From positions 310,001-374,000 of the forward strand of contig JAHZIX010000029.1 in assembly GCA_022601195.1 (NCBI GenBank): DNA of 64,000 nt, read 5' to 3'. Of this stretch, positions 35,111 to 44,312 are shown in pieces. How positions within the stretch are numbered: the stretch's first letter is position 1; every line of letters begins with the position of its first letter. A program made the translations under genes and the position numbers. The DNA is from Deltaproteobacteria bacterium. Lineage in GTDB: Bacteria; Acidobacteriota; Thermoanaerobaculia; Multivoradales; JAHZIX01. The notes under the pieces were generated by a model. That model worked only from the letters and a program-made list of their open reading frames with translations, searched no databases and had not been told where the DNA came from.

Positions 35111-35606
35111 GGTGCCGATCTCCTCTCCCCAAAATTCTATGGGAGACCATTGAGAAAGATAATTCATTTACTTCTCTAAGTCGATTCTAGCCTCTTTGTA
35201 GACTGTTTTCCAGGGGGTTTTTGGAGATCGTTCCGGAGAGGTGACGACTCGAAACGCCTTATTCCCTGCCTTCTGCAAGATCCCAGCTCTCCCTTCTAGT
35301 TCTCGGCAACAGGCTTTCTTGGTCGACTTTCGCTCGAGTGTTCGGGGAGGCAAGGTAGGTGGGGAAGTTTGCTCCCCGGGTCATTTTGTGAAACTGTTCG
35401 GTGGTCAGTGTTTTTCCACGTTCTCTCTACGAGAAGTCGTCGAGGCGCTGATTCTCTTCATTGGGCCGACCAGAGCCCGAACGGCAGCCTCGCCGGCAGT
35501 CTCCCGTTTTCCCTGAAAATTCGCCGGAATGAATTCATGGACCCCATCGTGTGTGGGCGAAGCCCCGCCGAAGTAGCGGTGTCCACTGGAAGGATGTATC
35601 TCACAG
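35111..35606. other. Long divergent intergenic region / possible 5' leader of the helicase gene
   Basis: Nearly 500 bases with no supportable ORF, between the secreted-protein gene (leftward) and the DEAD-box helicase (rightward). The length would allow a long 5' untranslated leader, as known for cold-regulated RNA helicase genes in other bacteria. I see no specific riboswitch consensus or conserved cold-shock box. Confidence 0.35.
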
Positions 35607-36971
35607 ATGAAGTTTTCTGATTTGAACCTCGAAGCCCAACTTCTTAAGGGCATTCAAGATATGGGTTTTTCCGAGCCCACTCCCATTCAGAGCGCAGCGT
35701 TGCCTCCAGCTCTCGAAGGCCGGGATCTCTTGGCGTCGGCGATGACCGGCAGCGGCAAGACCGCCGCTTTCGTGTTGCCGATCTTGAACTGCCTACTGAC
35801 CCACCCTGGGCGGGGAACCCGAGCCTTGGTGCTGACCCCCACCCGTGAGCTGGCGGCTCAGGTTCAAGAACATTTTGCAGCTTTGGCTAGCCATACCCGG
35901 ATTCGGTCTACGACGGTGTTCGGTGGCGTCAATGCGGCTCCCCAAGAGCGTGCTCTAAAGGCGGGAGTGGATGTCGTCGTGGCGACTCCGGGCCGGTTGT
36001 TGGATCACATGAGCCAACCCTGGTGCCATTTCGACCAGATCGAGTTCCTGGTGCTGGACGAAGCGGATCGTATGTTGGACATGGGTTTTTTGCCCGACGT
36101 CAAGCGGATTCTCCGGGCCCTCCCGGATCAACGCCAGACGATGTTGTTCTCGGCGACACTGCCCCGGCCCATCGTTGAGCTGAGCCGCCAGCTGCTCTCC
36201 AACCCGACTCGGATTGGCGTCGAGCGCACTTCCGCTCCTGCTACCGGAGTCTCTCAAACGGTGCTCACGGTTCCCGAAAAGCTCAAGCCGCAGCTGCTTC
36301 TGGAGTTGCTCCGCAGGAGAGAAGTGGAAACCGCCCTCGTTTTCACTCGCACCAAGCATCGGGCGAATCGCCTGGCGGAATTCCTGAGCGCAGCGGACCT
36401 GCCTTGCGATCGAATTCATGGCAACCGTAGTCAACCTCAGCGCCAGGCAGCTCTCGCTGCCTTCAAGAAGGGTCGCCTTCGCGTGTTGGTAGCCACTGAT
36501 ATCGCTGCTCGAGGCATCGACGTTCAGGATCTTCCTCACGTGGTGAATTTTGATCTGCCGGCTCAAACGGAGGACTACATTCACCGCATCGGTCGGACCG
36601 CTCGGGCGCAAGCCAAGGGCAGTGCTTTGACCTTAGCTTCTCCAGGAGACGAGCGAGCCGTGCGCTCCATCGAACGGGCTGTGGGGCGAAAGCTCGAACG
36701 GCGCCGGGTCGAGGGTTTCGATTACTCGGCCCAGCCCAGTGAGCGATTCGAGATCCCCATTGGTGAACGGATTGCGGCCATTCGAGCCCGCAAGGCAGAT
36801 GAAAGGGCCCGAGCCCGAGCCAAAGCAGCGAAGCGAGATGCCGCTCAGGGTGCGGGAGGCCGCAACCCGGGTGGACGGGGCCCTGCTGGCCCTCCTTCCC
36901 GCCGAGGAGAAGGTGGAGGGGCACCGGACGGCCGTCCGCCACGCCGCCGTCGTCGGCGCCGTAGCGCCTAA
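35607..36971 (+). CDS. rhlE: DEAD-box ATP-dependent RNA helicase, RhlE-like
   Basis: 454 residues. Motifs in order: Q motif GFSEPTPIQ (20-28), Walker A AMTGSGKT (45-52), PTRELA (78-83), TPGR (127-130), DEAD (151-154), SAT (182-184), the second-domain LVFTRTKH, ATDIAARGIDV and HRIGRTARA. The C-terminal tail from about 385 is highly basic and Gly/Arg-rich (GGRNPGGRGPAGPPSRRGEG), typical of RhlE-type RNA binding. It would unwind short RNA duplexes in ribosome assembly or RNA decay. GGAAGGA lies 11 bases before the start. It ends before a strong terminator. Confidence 0.95.
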   Translation: MKFSDLNLEAQLLKGIQDMGFSEPTPIQSAALPPALEGRDLLASAMTGSGKTAAFVLPILNCLLTHPGRGTRALVLTPTRELAAQVQEHFAALASHTRIRSTTVFGGVNAAPQERALKAGVDVVVATPGRLLDHMSQPWCHFDQIEFLVLDEADRMLDMGFLPDVKRILRALPDQRQTMLFSATLPRPIVELSRQLLSNPTRIGVERTSAPATGVSQTVLTVPEKLKPQLLLELLRRREVETALVFTRTKHRANRLAEFLSAADLPCDRIHGNRSQPQRQAALAAFKKGRLRVLVATDIAARGIDVQDLPHVVNFDLPAQTEDYIHRIGRTARAQAKGSALTLASPGDERAVRSIERAVGRKLERRRVEGFDYSAQPSERFEIPIGERIAAIRARKADERARARAKAAKRDAAQGAGGRNPGGRGPAGPPSRRGEGGGAPDGRPPRRRRRRRSA

Positions 36972-37045
36972 GCCCTAGGCGATCAAAAGATCGCTCGGTG
37001 CGGTGCGATCGCGGTCACTGAGGCCTTTTTACAGCGTGTCGAGCT

Positions 37046-37073
37046 AGGCTCCCCTTCCCGGGGAGCCTTTTTC
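37046..37073 (+). terminator. Strong rho-independent terminator after the helicase
   Basis: AGGCTCCCC (37046-37054) pairs with GGGGAGCCT (37060-37068), with a five-base loop and a following run of T residues. It isolates the helicase from the kinase gene downstream. Confidence 0.88.
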
Positions 37074-37213
37074 GTTGGCTTCGAGGCCGGCGCTCGCCTC
37101 GAAGAGGTTTGTCTAGCGCAGCATTCCGCTCACCAGCTGGCTCCTTTCTGTGATCCAACTTGCGACGGGCCAAAGCCATTCGCTAGCCTGGTGGGAGTAG
37201 AAAGGATGTGTCA

Positions 37214-39946
37214 ATGAGTGACGACCGGCCTTTGGGGTGGGAGGTCACGGAGCGGTTGCGGGAGACGGATCGACTCTTCTGCCAAGCTCTCGATCTGGAG
37301 CCGAAGGAACGCAGAGCCTTCTTGGACAGCGCCTGCGCCGACGACGAAGAGTTGCGCCGGCAGGTCGAGGCTTTGCTCGAAGGGGTACCGACTCGGGATG
37401 ACTTACTTCGCCCCGGAGGTGCAGCGAGCCCGGATTTGCTCCTCGAGATCGGGCCGCAACAGGAGGCCACCGCCGAGGGCTCGGTGATTGGCCGCTACCG
37501 GATTCGGAGCCTCCTGGGTCGAGGTGGCATGGGAGTCGTTTACCTGGCGGATCGAGCCGATGGCTCCTATCGCCAGCAGGTCGCCCTCAAGAGGGTTCGC
37601 CTCGGAGCGGGTCCTGCCGCCATCGAGCGTTTTACTCGGGAACGACAGATTCTAGCGACCCTGGAGCATCCGGGGATTGCACGCCTCTTGGATGGTGGGG
37701 TCGATGCTTCTGGCCAGCCCTACCTGGTGGTGGAATATGTGGAGGGGCTCTCCTTGACTGGCTTTTGCGAGCAAGGAGGACTGTCTTTGCGAGCTCGTTT
37801 GGAGTTGCTCTGCGAGATCTGCCAGGCCGTATCCGCAGCCCATCGGCAGCTTGTGGTGCATCGAGATCTCAAACCTTCCAACATCCTGGTGACTTCTGAG
37901 GGGAGGGTGAAGTTATTGGATTTTGGAATCGCCAAACTGCTGGCGGGAAGCGAAGGGGGCCTCCGGCCTGAGCCTGGGGGGGCGGAAGCTCCGACCATCG
38001 GCATGGCGATGACTCCTCAATATGCCAGTCCGGAACAACTCCGAGGGCAGCAGGTGACCGTCGCATCGGATATCTATCAGCTCGGCCTACTGGCCTACGA
38101 GCTCATCTGTGGCGAGCGACCCTACCGAGTGGACAGTGCTTCGCCGATCGACTGGGAGCAGCAGATTTGTCTGCGAGATCCGGCCCCGCCGAGTAGTCGG
38201 GTTGAGTTCTCAGTGGCTCCGGTGGCCGAAAAGCGCCATCTCGAGGGAGATTTGGACGCGATTGTTCTCAAGGCTTTACGCAAGGAGCCCGAGCGTCGGT
38301 ATCGCTCCGTCGATCAGCTGCGAGAAGACCTGGAACGTCATCTCGGCGGCCTGCCGGTTTCAGCTCGACCCGCGACCGTGGGTTACCAAATGGGGAAGTT
38401 CCTCCGTCGCCACGCAGCGGCGGTAGCGGCGACACTGATAGCTCTAGCTGTGGTGGTCGTGTTGGTGACGACTTTTACCTGGCGCCTTTCCCAGGAGAGG
38501 GACCGAACCCGGGAACAGGCGAGGCAGGCCCTGGCCGAGCGGGACCTTGCCGAACGGAATCGGCAGGAGTCAGAGGAAGTCAGTGGCTATCTACTGGATC
38601 TCTTCGGAAGTATCGATCCCGGTCAGCCCGGCGGTTCGGTTCTCACCGCTCGGGAGCTTCTGGATCGAGGTGCTGCTCGCCTCGAAGATCGTTCCGACAT
38701 TCGACCGCTGACCCGCGCTCGCCTCCACCACCGCATGGGTCGAGTCTACGATCAGCTGGGCGCTGATATCCGTGCGGAAGAGCTGCTGACTCGGGCGTTA
38801 GCGGTGCAGGATGCGGCGGGGGAGGAGTCCGAGGTGGCCGCCGCCGAGACTCTGGAGCATTTGGGGCTCTTTTACGATCGCCTCAACCGCCGGCAGGAGG
38901 CCCGAGAGGCTCTGGAGCGGTCTGTGGAGATCAAGCAACGCCGCCTCCCTGGCGATGATCTTCGCCTGAGCTCTGCCTACAACGCGCTAGGGACTTTTCT
39001 TCACGCTGGTGGTTCCAAAGATGAGGCCGAGGCAATGTTTTTGCGCGCTCTCGATATCCACACTGCTGTATTGGGTGAGGAGGATCCGGACACTCTGATT
39101 CAGAGGTCGAACGTGGCAGCGAATTGGGTGGTTGCGGGAAAGCTGCACCAAGCCAAGGCTGCCCTCGAAGAGATTCTGGCGATTCGCGATGCGACCTCGC
39201 AGACCCCCGATGTGCGGTTCTTGTCCGTGGTCTCTATGTTGGCGGTAACGACGGCACAACTAGGCGATCCGGAGGCTGCGAGTGGTCTGTTCGAGCGAAC
39301 GGCTCGAGAGTTCGAAGAGGCCTACGGACCGGACCACCACGGACTGGTTTCCCATCTCAACAACCTGGGAATCTGTCTCACCTCCATCGGTCGGATCACC
39401 GAGGCTAGGCAAGCTTTGCAGCGTGGGTTGGAGTTGGCCCAGAGTTCCTACAACGCCCAGCACCCCTGGGTGGGCACTCTGTTGAACAGCCTGGCTGGGG
39501 TCGAGCTGAAACAGCAGCGGTTCGCCGAAGCCCAGGCCCTTTCGCTGCGCGCCCTCGAGGTTCAGGAGGCAGCGTTACCGGTCAATCACCCCTATATCGG
39601 CAAGACCGTAAACGGACTCGGAGAGTCTCTTGTCGGCCTCGGCCGGTTCCAAGAGGCACAGGTCGAATTCGAGCGAAGCCTCGGCATTCTCGAAGCCTCT
39701 CTTGGCAAAGATCATCTCGAGTATTCGAAGCCTCAGCTCAATTTGGCCGGGCTCTTCCAGCGTCAGGGTTGGTTCGAGTTGGCTGAGCCGCTGTTTCGCA
39801 GCACAGCGGAGGTGAGAGTCGAAGGCCTCGACCCGGCTTCCCTCGAGCGCCAAGAGGCCGTGGATGCCTATGTCGCTTTTCTCCGCCAACAAGGCCGTGG
39901 TGACGAGGCGGAGGATTTCCAGAGAGAAATTGCCAGCGCTCCATGA
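37214..39946 (+). CDS. Membrane Ser/Thr protein kinase with TPR repeats (second copy of this architecture)
   Basis: 910 residues from the ATG at 37214 (AAAGGA eight bases before; GTG 37208 is an alternative). Kinase motifs: GRGGMGVVY (102-110), Lys126 in VALKR, Glu143, HRDLKPSN (216-223) and DFGIAKLL (236-243). A transmembrane segment lies at about 397-420 (VAATLIALAVVVVLVTTFTW), then a short coiled coil (QERDRTREQARQALAERDLA), then Kinesin-light-chain-type TPRs up to the C-terminus. Architecture and the N-terminal LFCQALDLEPKERRAFLDSA box match the kinase at 13547, so the two are paralogues. This copy has no adjacent sigma factor gene, being alone between two terminators. Confidence 0.93.
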   Translation: MSDDRPLGWEVTERLRETDRLFCQALDLEPKERRAFLDSACADDEELRRQVEALLEGVPTRDDLLRPGGAASPDLLLEIGPQQEATAEGSVIGRYRIRSLLGRGGMGVVYLADRADGSYRQQVALKRVRLGAGPAAIERFTRERQILATLEHPGIARLLDGGVDASGQPYLVVEYVEGLSLTGFCEQGGLSLRARLELLCEICQAVSAAHRQLVVHRDLKPSNILVTSEGRVKLLDFGIAKLLAGSEGGLRPEPGGAEAPTIGMAMTPQYASPEQLRGQQVTVASDIYQLGLLAYELICGERPYRVDSASPIDWEQQICLRDPAPPSSRVEFSVAPVAEKRHLEGDLDAIVLKALRKEPERRYRSVDQLREDLERHLGGLPVSARPATVGYQMGKFLRRHAAAVAATLIALAVVVVLVTTFTWRLSQERDRTREQARQALAERDLAERNRQESEEVSGYLLDLFGSIDPGQPGGSVLTARELLDRGAARLEDRSDIRPLTRARLHHRMGRVYDQLGADIRAEELLTRALAVQDAAGEESEVAAAETLEHLGLFYDRLNRRQEAREALERSVEIKQRRLPGDDLRLSSAYNALGTFLHAGGSKDEAEAMFLRALDIHTAVLGEEDPDTLIQRSNVAANWVVAGKLHQAKAALEEILAIRDATSQTPDVRFLSVVSMLAVTTAQLGDPEAASGLFERTAREFEEAYGPDHHGLVSHLNNLGICLTSIGRITEARQALQRGLELAQSSYNAQHPWVGTLLNSLAGVELKQQRFAEAQALSLRALEVQEAALPVNHPYIGKTVNGLGESLVGLGRFQEAQVEFERSLGILEASLGKDHLEYSKPQLNLAGLFQRQGWFELAEPLFRSTAEVRVEGLDPASLERQEAVDAYVAFLRQQGRGDEAEDFQREIASAP

Positions 39947-40236
39947 CAACTTGGGTTTCTGCGGTGCCGGTGACCGCTCCTCAAGAGCGAGGAATCCTGC
40001 AGCGAGTCCAGCCGAGAAATTGGCAGCGGTCTTTTCGGTCTGTCGGGCATCTCGAGGCATCGAGCCGATGAAATAAGTCCTCAGGGGAATCTCATCCAAG
40101 GCTCCGAGGAGGGGTAGTGGAGTCCAAGGTGGGGCTCTCGCTGCGACCTCGGTGGCCGGAGTTTGTCAGTTTTTTCTTACCGATCTCGTGTTCGGAGATG
40201 AAAGCCATTCATTTTTGAAATCGAAGGAGGTTTGAT

Positions 40237-42651
40237 ATGTCTGATATCCCTAAGAATTGCGCCCGGAGCTCGAGGTGCTTTGTCGCAGCCCTGGCGATCC
40301 TGTGGCTGACCGGAGGGTCTGCGACGGCCCAGCTCATCGGCGACGCCAACGGTGATGGTGAATTGAACCTCGCCGACGCCGCCTTTATTCAGGCAGCCAT
40401 AGAGGGTGGTGCCGCCCAGACCGCCCCCTTTGCTCTTTCCGATGTGGCCCACCCTTGTGATGGGAACATCAATGACGCCGACTTTGCGCTGGTGGAGCGT
40501 GCAGCGCGGGCGGGAGAGCGTGCCACTCCGGTGCAATCGATCTGTCATGGAGGCCTCCTCGGTGAGCCACTACCACCCGCTGCGGAAGTGGGGGATCCGT
40601 TGACCCTGGATGAGCAGTTTCTCTTGGTCGCGGACCAGGTCCCGGAATTTGGCGGTGTGTATCTCGATGAGAGCAACCGTCCGGTCCTGATGCTCACCAA
40701 GAACGAACCCGAGGTCTACAACGATGCAGTGGCAGCCTTGGTAGACGTATTTGGCTACGAGCGATTCAATACCGAAGAGTTTGGAGTCGCTGAGGGGCGC
40801 TACGGCTTTGAGGAGCTTCACGGCCATCGTCTGGCGGCTCTCAGCCTATTCTCCAATCCATGGATTTCGGCCATCGATACGCACGAGGTGTCCAATCGCC
40901 TTTGGATCGGTCTGACCAGTTGGGATGGGCGAGAAGAGATCGAGACCGAACTGGAGCGCGCCGGGATTCCGCGGGAGGTCGTCGTGCTGGAGGAAGTGGG
41001 GAAATTCGTCGATCACCAGGTTGCCTTTGATCTATTCGAAAGGCCCGTGGTGGGAGGAATCGGCGGCGCCGGCTGTACTGCTGGCCCGATCGTCAACCGC
41101 GGCGGTGTTCGGGGCTTGCTGACCAATTCCCATTGCTCCGCTGTACCGGGGGTCGTGGACTTCGCTCAATTCCACCAGAACACCAACAGCGGTACTTCGA
41201 CGTTGGTGGGCATCGAGACCTTCGACGCGCCTCTCTTTACCAAGGCTCAGAACTCCGCCTGCCCCTCCGGTGAGACTTGTCGTTGGGCCGACGCCCTGTT
41301 CGCGTCCTCAGGCTTTATCACTGGAACCCGAAGAGGCGCCATCAAGAACTCCTACAATCCGGCGAGCTATCCGAACCGCTTCGTGCAAGCCATCGAGATG
41401 GCTCCTTTGTGCGGAGACCAGGTGAGAAAGTCGGGAGCGGCGACGGGCCGGACCGAGGGAGAAGTGATCAACACCTGCTTTGACGGCAAGAGCGCCTCCT
41501 CCGGATTGGTCAATCTCTGCTCGTATCGTATTTCCGCCACATCCTTCTTTGGCGACAGTGGCAGTCCGATCTACCATACGGACTACTTCGGCCCGGTGGG
41601 AGCTCAATTGTTCGGGATGCTATGGGGGGGCAACGATACCTCCACAGCGTTCTCTCCTCTCAGTGGCATTCTTGCTCAGCTGGGTTCGATGGATTTTCTC
41701 TCCGTGCAGGAGCCGCCGGCTCTGACTATCTTGAATCCCCTGGACAACTCGAGCATCGGTACCGGTAGCTCTTTCCCGATCACTCTCACGGCCTCGGTCA
41801 ACGATTTTGAGGACGGCTTCGCTTGTGCTGGCTGCCAGGTGACCTGGACTTCGAGTGCCGATGGATTTTTGGGGACGGTCGCTGTGGCGGCGGGAACGGC
41901 CTCTCTCAGTACCGAGCTTTTCGGACCTGGAAGCCGAGTGCTGACGGCGACCGCGGAGGATTCCAATGGCGCCAAGTCGGTAGATACGATCACCGTTTAC
42001 ACCGGCAATTCGCCACCAGCGGTGTGGATCGAAGAGCCCCAGGCTCCTGCCCAGGTTCCCCTTGGAGTGGGCGTTACCTTCTCTGGTTCGTCGTCGGATC
42101 CGGAGAACTTCGGAGCACCCCTGGGCTGTGGATCCCTCCTCTGGACGTCGAGTGTTGCCGGGGACCCCGCCGCCATCGACTGCTCAGCCGTGTTCACCTT
42201 CAATTCCCTAGGTTGGAGGAAAATCACCCTCACCGGTTTCGACTCTCAAATGTTGCCAGCCTACGCTTACATCTGGGTCGAAGTGGTTCCCTTGGCGCAA
42301 ACCGGAGAGCCCATCATTTCAATGGTCCAACCGCAGGTAAATCAGCTCTTGGCTCGCCAGAGTTTCCACTCTCTCCAAGGCTACGCTACGGATCCGGACG
42401 GCAAGAGCCCGATCCAATATGAGTGGGTGCTCAAGGGGCCTGGTCTCATCGGTGGGACCAACGGAGAAGTGACCGTCGGGACGACCTCCGGTGCCAGCGG
42501 CGTTTCGACCCAGCTGCAATGGAAGCCCTCGGACTATGTCATCGAGAGCTGCGGTGGGATCGTCTTAGATCTCGAGCTACGGGCCACGGACCCGGACAAT
42601 GAGCAGGCGGCGCTGCCCCGGCAGATTACCGTCAGCGGACCTCTGTGTTAA
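40237..42651 (+). CDS. Secreted chymotrypsin-like (S1) serine protease with dockerin-type EF-hand and Ig-like domains
   Basis: 804 residues behind GGAGG. The signal peptide is cleaved near TAQ (28-32). Directly after it, GDANGDGELNLADAAFIQAA (35-54) is a dockerin type I calcium loop, with a second partial one at CDGNINDADFALVERA. The protease domain (about 270-490) has a complete triad: His299 in LLTNSHCS, Asp352 in CRWADALFA, Ser441 in FFGDSGSPIYH. Several Cys residues (280, 300, 342, 348, 392, 414, 428) probably form disulfides. From about 500 there are three Ig-like/PKD-type repeats starting ALTILNPLDNSSIGTGSSFP, PAVWIEEPQAPAQVPLG and IISMVQPQVNQLLARQSF. No cohesin or scaffoldin is in the window. 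Confidence 0.87.
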   Translation: MSDIPKNCARSSRCFVAALAILWLTGGSATAQLIGDANGDGELNLADAAFIQAAIEGGAAQTAPFALSDVAHPCDGNINDADFALVERAARAGERATPVQSICHGGLLGEPLPPAAEVGDPLTLDEQFLLVADQVPEFGGVYLDESNRPVLMLTKNEPEVYNDAVAALVDVFGYERFNTEEFGVAEGRYGFEELHGHRLAALSLFSNPWISAIDTHEVSNRLWIGLTSWDGREEIETELERAGIPREVVVLEEVGKFVDHQVAFDLFERPVVGGIGGAGCTAGPIVNRGGVRGLLTNSHCSAVPGVVDFAQFHQNTNSGTSTLVGIETFDAPLFTKAQNSACPSGETCRWADALFASSGFITGTRRGAIKNSYNPASYPNRFVQAIEMAPLCGDQVRKSGAATGRTEGEVINTCFDGKSASSGLVNLCSYRISATSFFGDSGSPIYHTDYFGPVGAQLFGMLWGGNDTSTAFSPLSGILAQLGSMDFLSVQEPPALTILNPLDNSSIGTGSSFPITLTASVNDFEDGFACAGCQVTWTSSADGFLGTVAVAAGTASLSTELFGPGSRVLTATAEDSNGAKSVDTITVYTGNSPPAVWIEEPQAPAQVPLGVGVTFSGSSSDPENFGAPLGCGSLLWTSSVAGDPAAIDCSAVFTFNSLGWRKITLTGFDSQMLPAYAYIWVEVVPLAQTGEPIISMVQPQVNQLLARQSFHSLQGYATDPDGKSPIQYEWVLKGPGLIGGTNGEVTVGTTSGASGVSTQLQWKPSDYVIESCGGIVLDLELRATDPDNEQAALPRQITVSGPLC

Positions 42652-42740
42652 CAGCCGTGCTGCCCAACCCTGAGCGAGGTTCGCTGCCTCCCTGAGTGAG
42701 CCTGTCCTTTCTCTGTGGATAGCGGCAAAGCGATCGAAGG

Positions 42741-42776
42741 CCGTCCCTTCTCGATTTCACGAGGGGGGCGGTTTTT
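42741..42776 (+). terminator. Terminator between convergent protease and oxidoreductase genes
   Basis: An interrupted stem of CCGtCCC-ttCTCG with CGAGgGGGgCGG encloses a short loop and is followed by GTTTTT. It overlaps the last codons of the minus-strand gene and may work both ways. Confidence 0.6.
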
Positions 42777-44064
42777 CCTTCTTTCCAGAGGCTAATTGAC
42801 TGGCTTCGGCTCCTGATTCGAAATTTTCGAGGCGAGCTAGAGAGAATCGATCCAGGGGCTGCCGGTCACCGGTGATGAGGTCGGCCACGTGCTCGCCCAC
42901 GGCAGGGCCGAGCTTGAAACCTTGGCCGGATCCCCCTCCCACCAGCCAGAGATTTTCGAGCTGAGGATGGCGGTCGATGAGGTAGTGACCATCCGGGGTG
43001 TTGCCGTATTGACAAACCCTGGCTTCCAGCAACGGGGCCTTGGCGAGTCCAGGAAAGCGGGTCGCTAGCTGATTCCTGGCTCCCTGAAGGCTCTCGTGGG
43101 AGGGGATTCGATCGAAGGTCGACGGGTCGACGGTTTCCCCATGGGTATCGTCGGCTATCTTGAAGCCTCGGTGCCGGTTGCCTGGAATGCCATAGAAAAC
43201 CCGTTCTCCAAAATCGATCCAGGAGGGAAACTGCCCCTCCTGCCAAGGGGAAGGAGATGCCGGAGTGCCGAAAAAGAAGACTTCCTGGCGGGTGGGCCGA
43301 ATAGAGGAACCGACGATTTCCGGAAAAATCTTCCCGAGCCAGGGGCCGCAGGCGAAAACGAAGCGATCACCGGTGAGGCGCCGACCGTCGGCGAGCTCTA
43401 TGTCTTCCAGCTCTGCGGCTTCGAGGTGGGATCCGGTTTGTGATCCCAGGCGAGCTTCCCCTTGGACGAACTCACCCCCTTCCCGCACCAGTGCTTCTGC
43501 CACCGCTCGGCAGGCGATCCGGGCCTGGAGATAGCCGGCTTGCTCCTCGAAGTAGACAGATCGGATGCCTTCGAAGGAGACCTGGGGCCAGCGCCTTGCC
43601 CCCTCCGCCGGCGTCAGAGTCTCCACAGGAAGTCCTGCTTCCTGGAGAAAGGGCAAAGAGGTCTTGGCATAGCCATCGTCGCCGCGAAACATCCACAGGA
43701 TCCCGGTGGGGTGATAGAGGTCGAGGTCCCAACGCCGTGCCTCTCGGAGCCAGATTTCGAAGGCTTGAACGATCCAATTGGTGTAGATCTGGTCTGGCCC
43801 GTACATGCCCCGAATCACTCTGGTTTCACCACCGGAGCTGGCCCGAGAGTTACCCGGTCCCCAAGCATCCACCAGGGTCACCCGGTAGCCGCGGCGCCTC
43901 AGCCACAGGGCTGTCCAACCGCCAAAGGCTCCCGCTCCCACCACCACGATCCGTTGCCGCTCCCGTTTCGGCCTTGCAGTCTTTTGGCTTGTCATATTTG
44001 CTCCCAAAGCTAGCGGTAATCCCGCTAGGGTGCCCAAGAGGCGCCTTCGGCTCCAGTCACTCAT
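42757..44064 (-). CDS. Tat-exported FAD-dependent oxidoreductase of the DAO / sarcosine-oxidase type
   Basis: 435 residues from the ATG at 44064. It begins with a twin-arginine signal (SDWSRRRLLGTLAGLPLALG), so it should be exported folded with its flavin. The Rossmann FAD motif is VVVGAGAFGGWTALWL (GxGxxG at 43-48), followed by DAWGPGNSRASSGGETRVIR, the pattern of N-methyltryptophan/sarcosine oxidases. The C-terminal CQYGNTPDGHYLID and GGGSGQGFKLGPAVGE complete the FAD site. In sarcosine oxidases a Cys in the CxYxxTPD motif carries the covalent flavin; here a Cys is present (VCQYGNTPDGH). The reaction would be oxidation of a secondary amine with H2O2 release; the substrate is unknown. Confidence 0.88.
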   Translation of the reverse strand: MSDWSRRRLLGTLAGLPLALGANMTSQKTARPKRERQRIVVVGAGAFGGWTALWLRRRGYRVTLVDAWGPGNSRASSGGETRVIRGMYGPDQIYTNWIVQAFEIWLREARRWDLDLYHPTGILWMFRGDDGYAKTSLPFLQEAGLPVETLTPAEGARRWPQVSFEGIRSVYFEEQAGYLQARIACRAVAEALVREGGEFVQGEARLGSQTGSHLEAAELEDIELADGRRLTGDRFVFACGPWLGKIFPEIVGSSIRPTRQEVFFFGTPASPSPWQEGQFPSWIDFGERVFYGIPGNRHRGFKIADDTHGETVDPSTFDRIPSHESLQGARNQLATRFPGLAKAPLLEARVCQYGNTPDGHYLIDRHPQLENLWLVGGGSGQGFKLGPAVGEHVADLITGDRQPLDRFSLARLENFESGAEASQLASGKKEKPPPS

Positions 44065-44312
44065 GGGGTAGGCCTGGGATTCACCCGAGAGTAGCCACAG
44101 ATTGGAAACCGAGGGTCCATTGGTTCCATGTCTCGAAGCTATCAGATGCCTCGCAGGTGGGGGGCAGCCTTTCGAGGATCCGGTGAGAGGGATGGACAGG
44201 ATGGAAGGCGGGCCGAGCGACCTCAACCCTTATTTGTGACCCCTATTTCGGCTCTGTCTGGGCTCTTTCTGGGTTCCGTGACGACACCATGGATAGGGAA
44301 GGCCCCTCCTGC

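Noticed and set aside
39575..40099. Open frame of 174 codons on the minus strand
   Set aside because: It lies mostly antisense to the TPR part of the kinase gene and has no domain or convincing ribosome-binding site.
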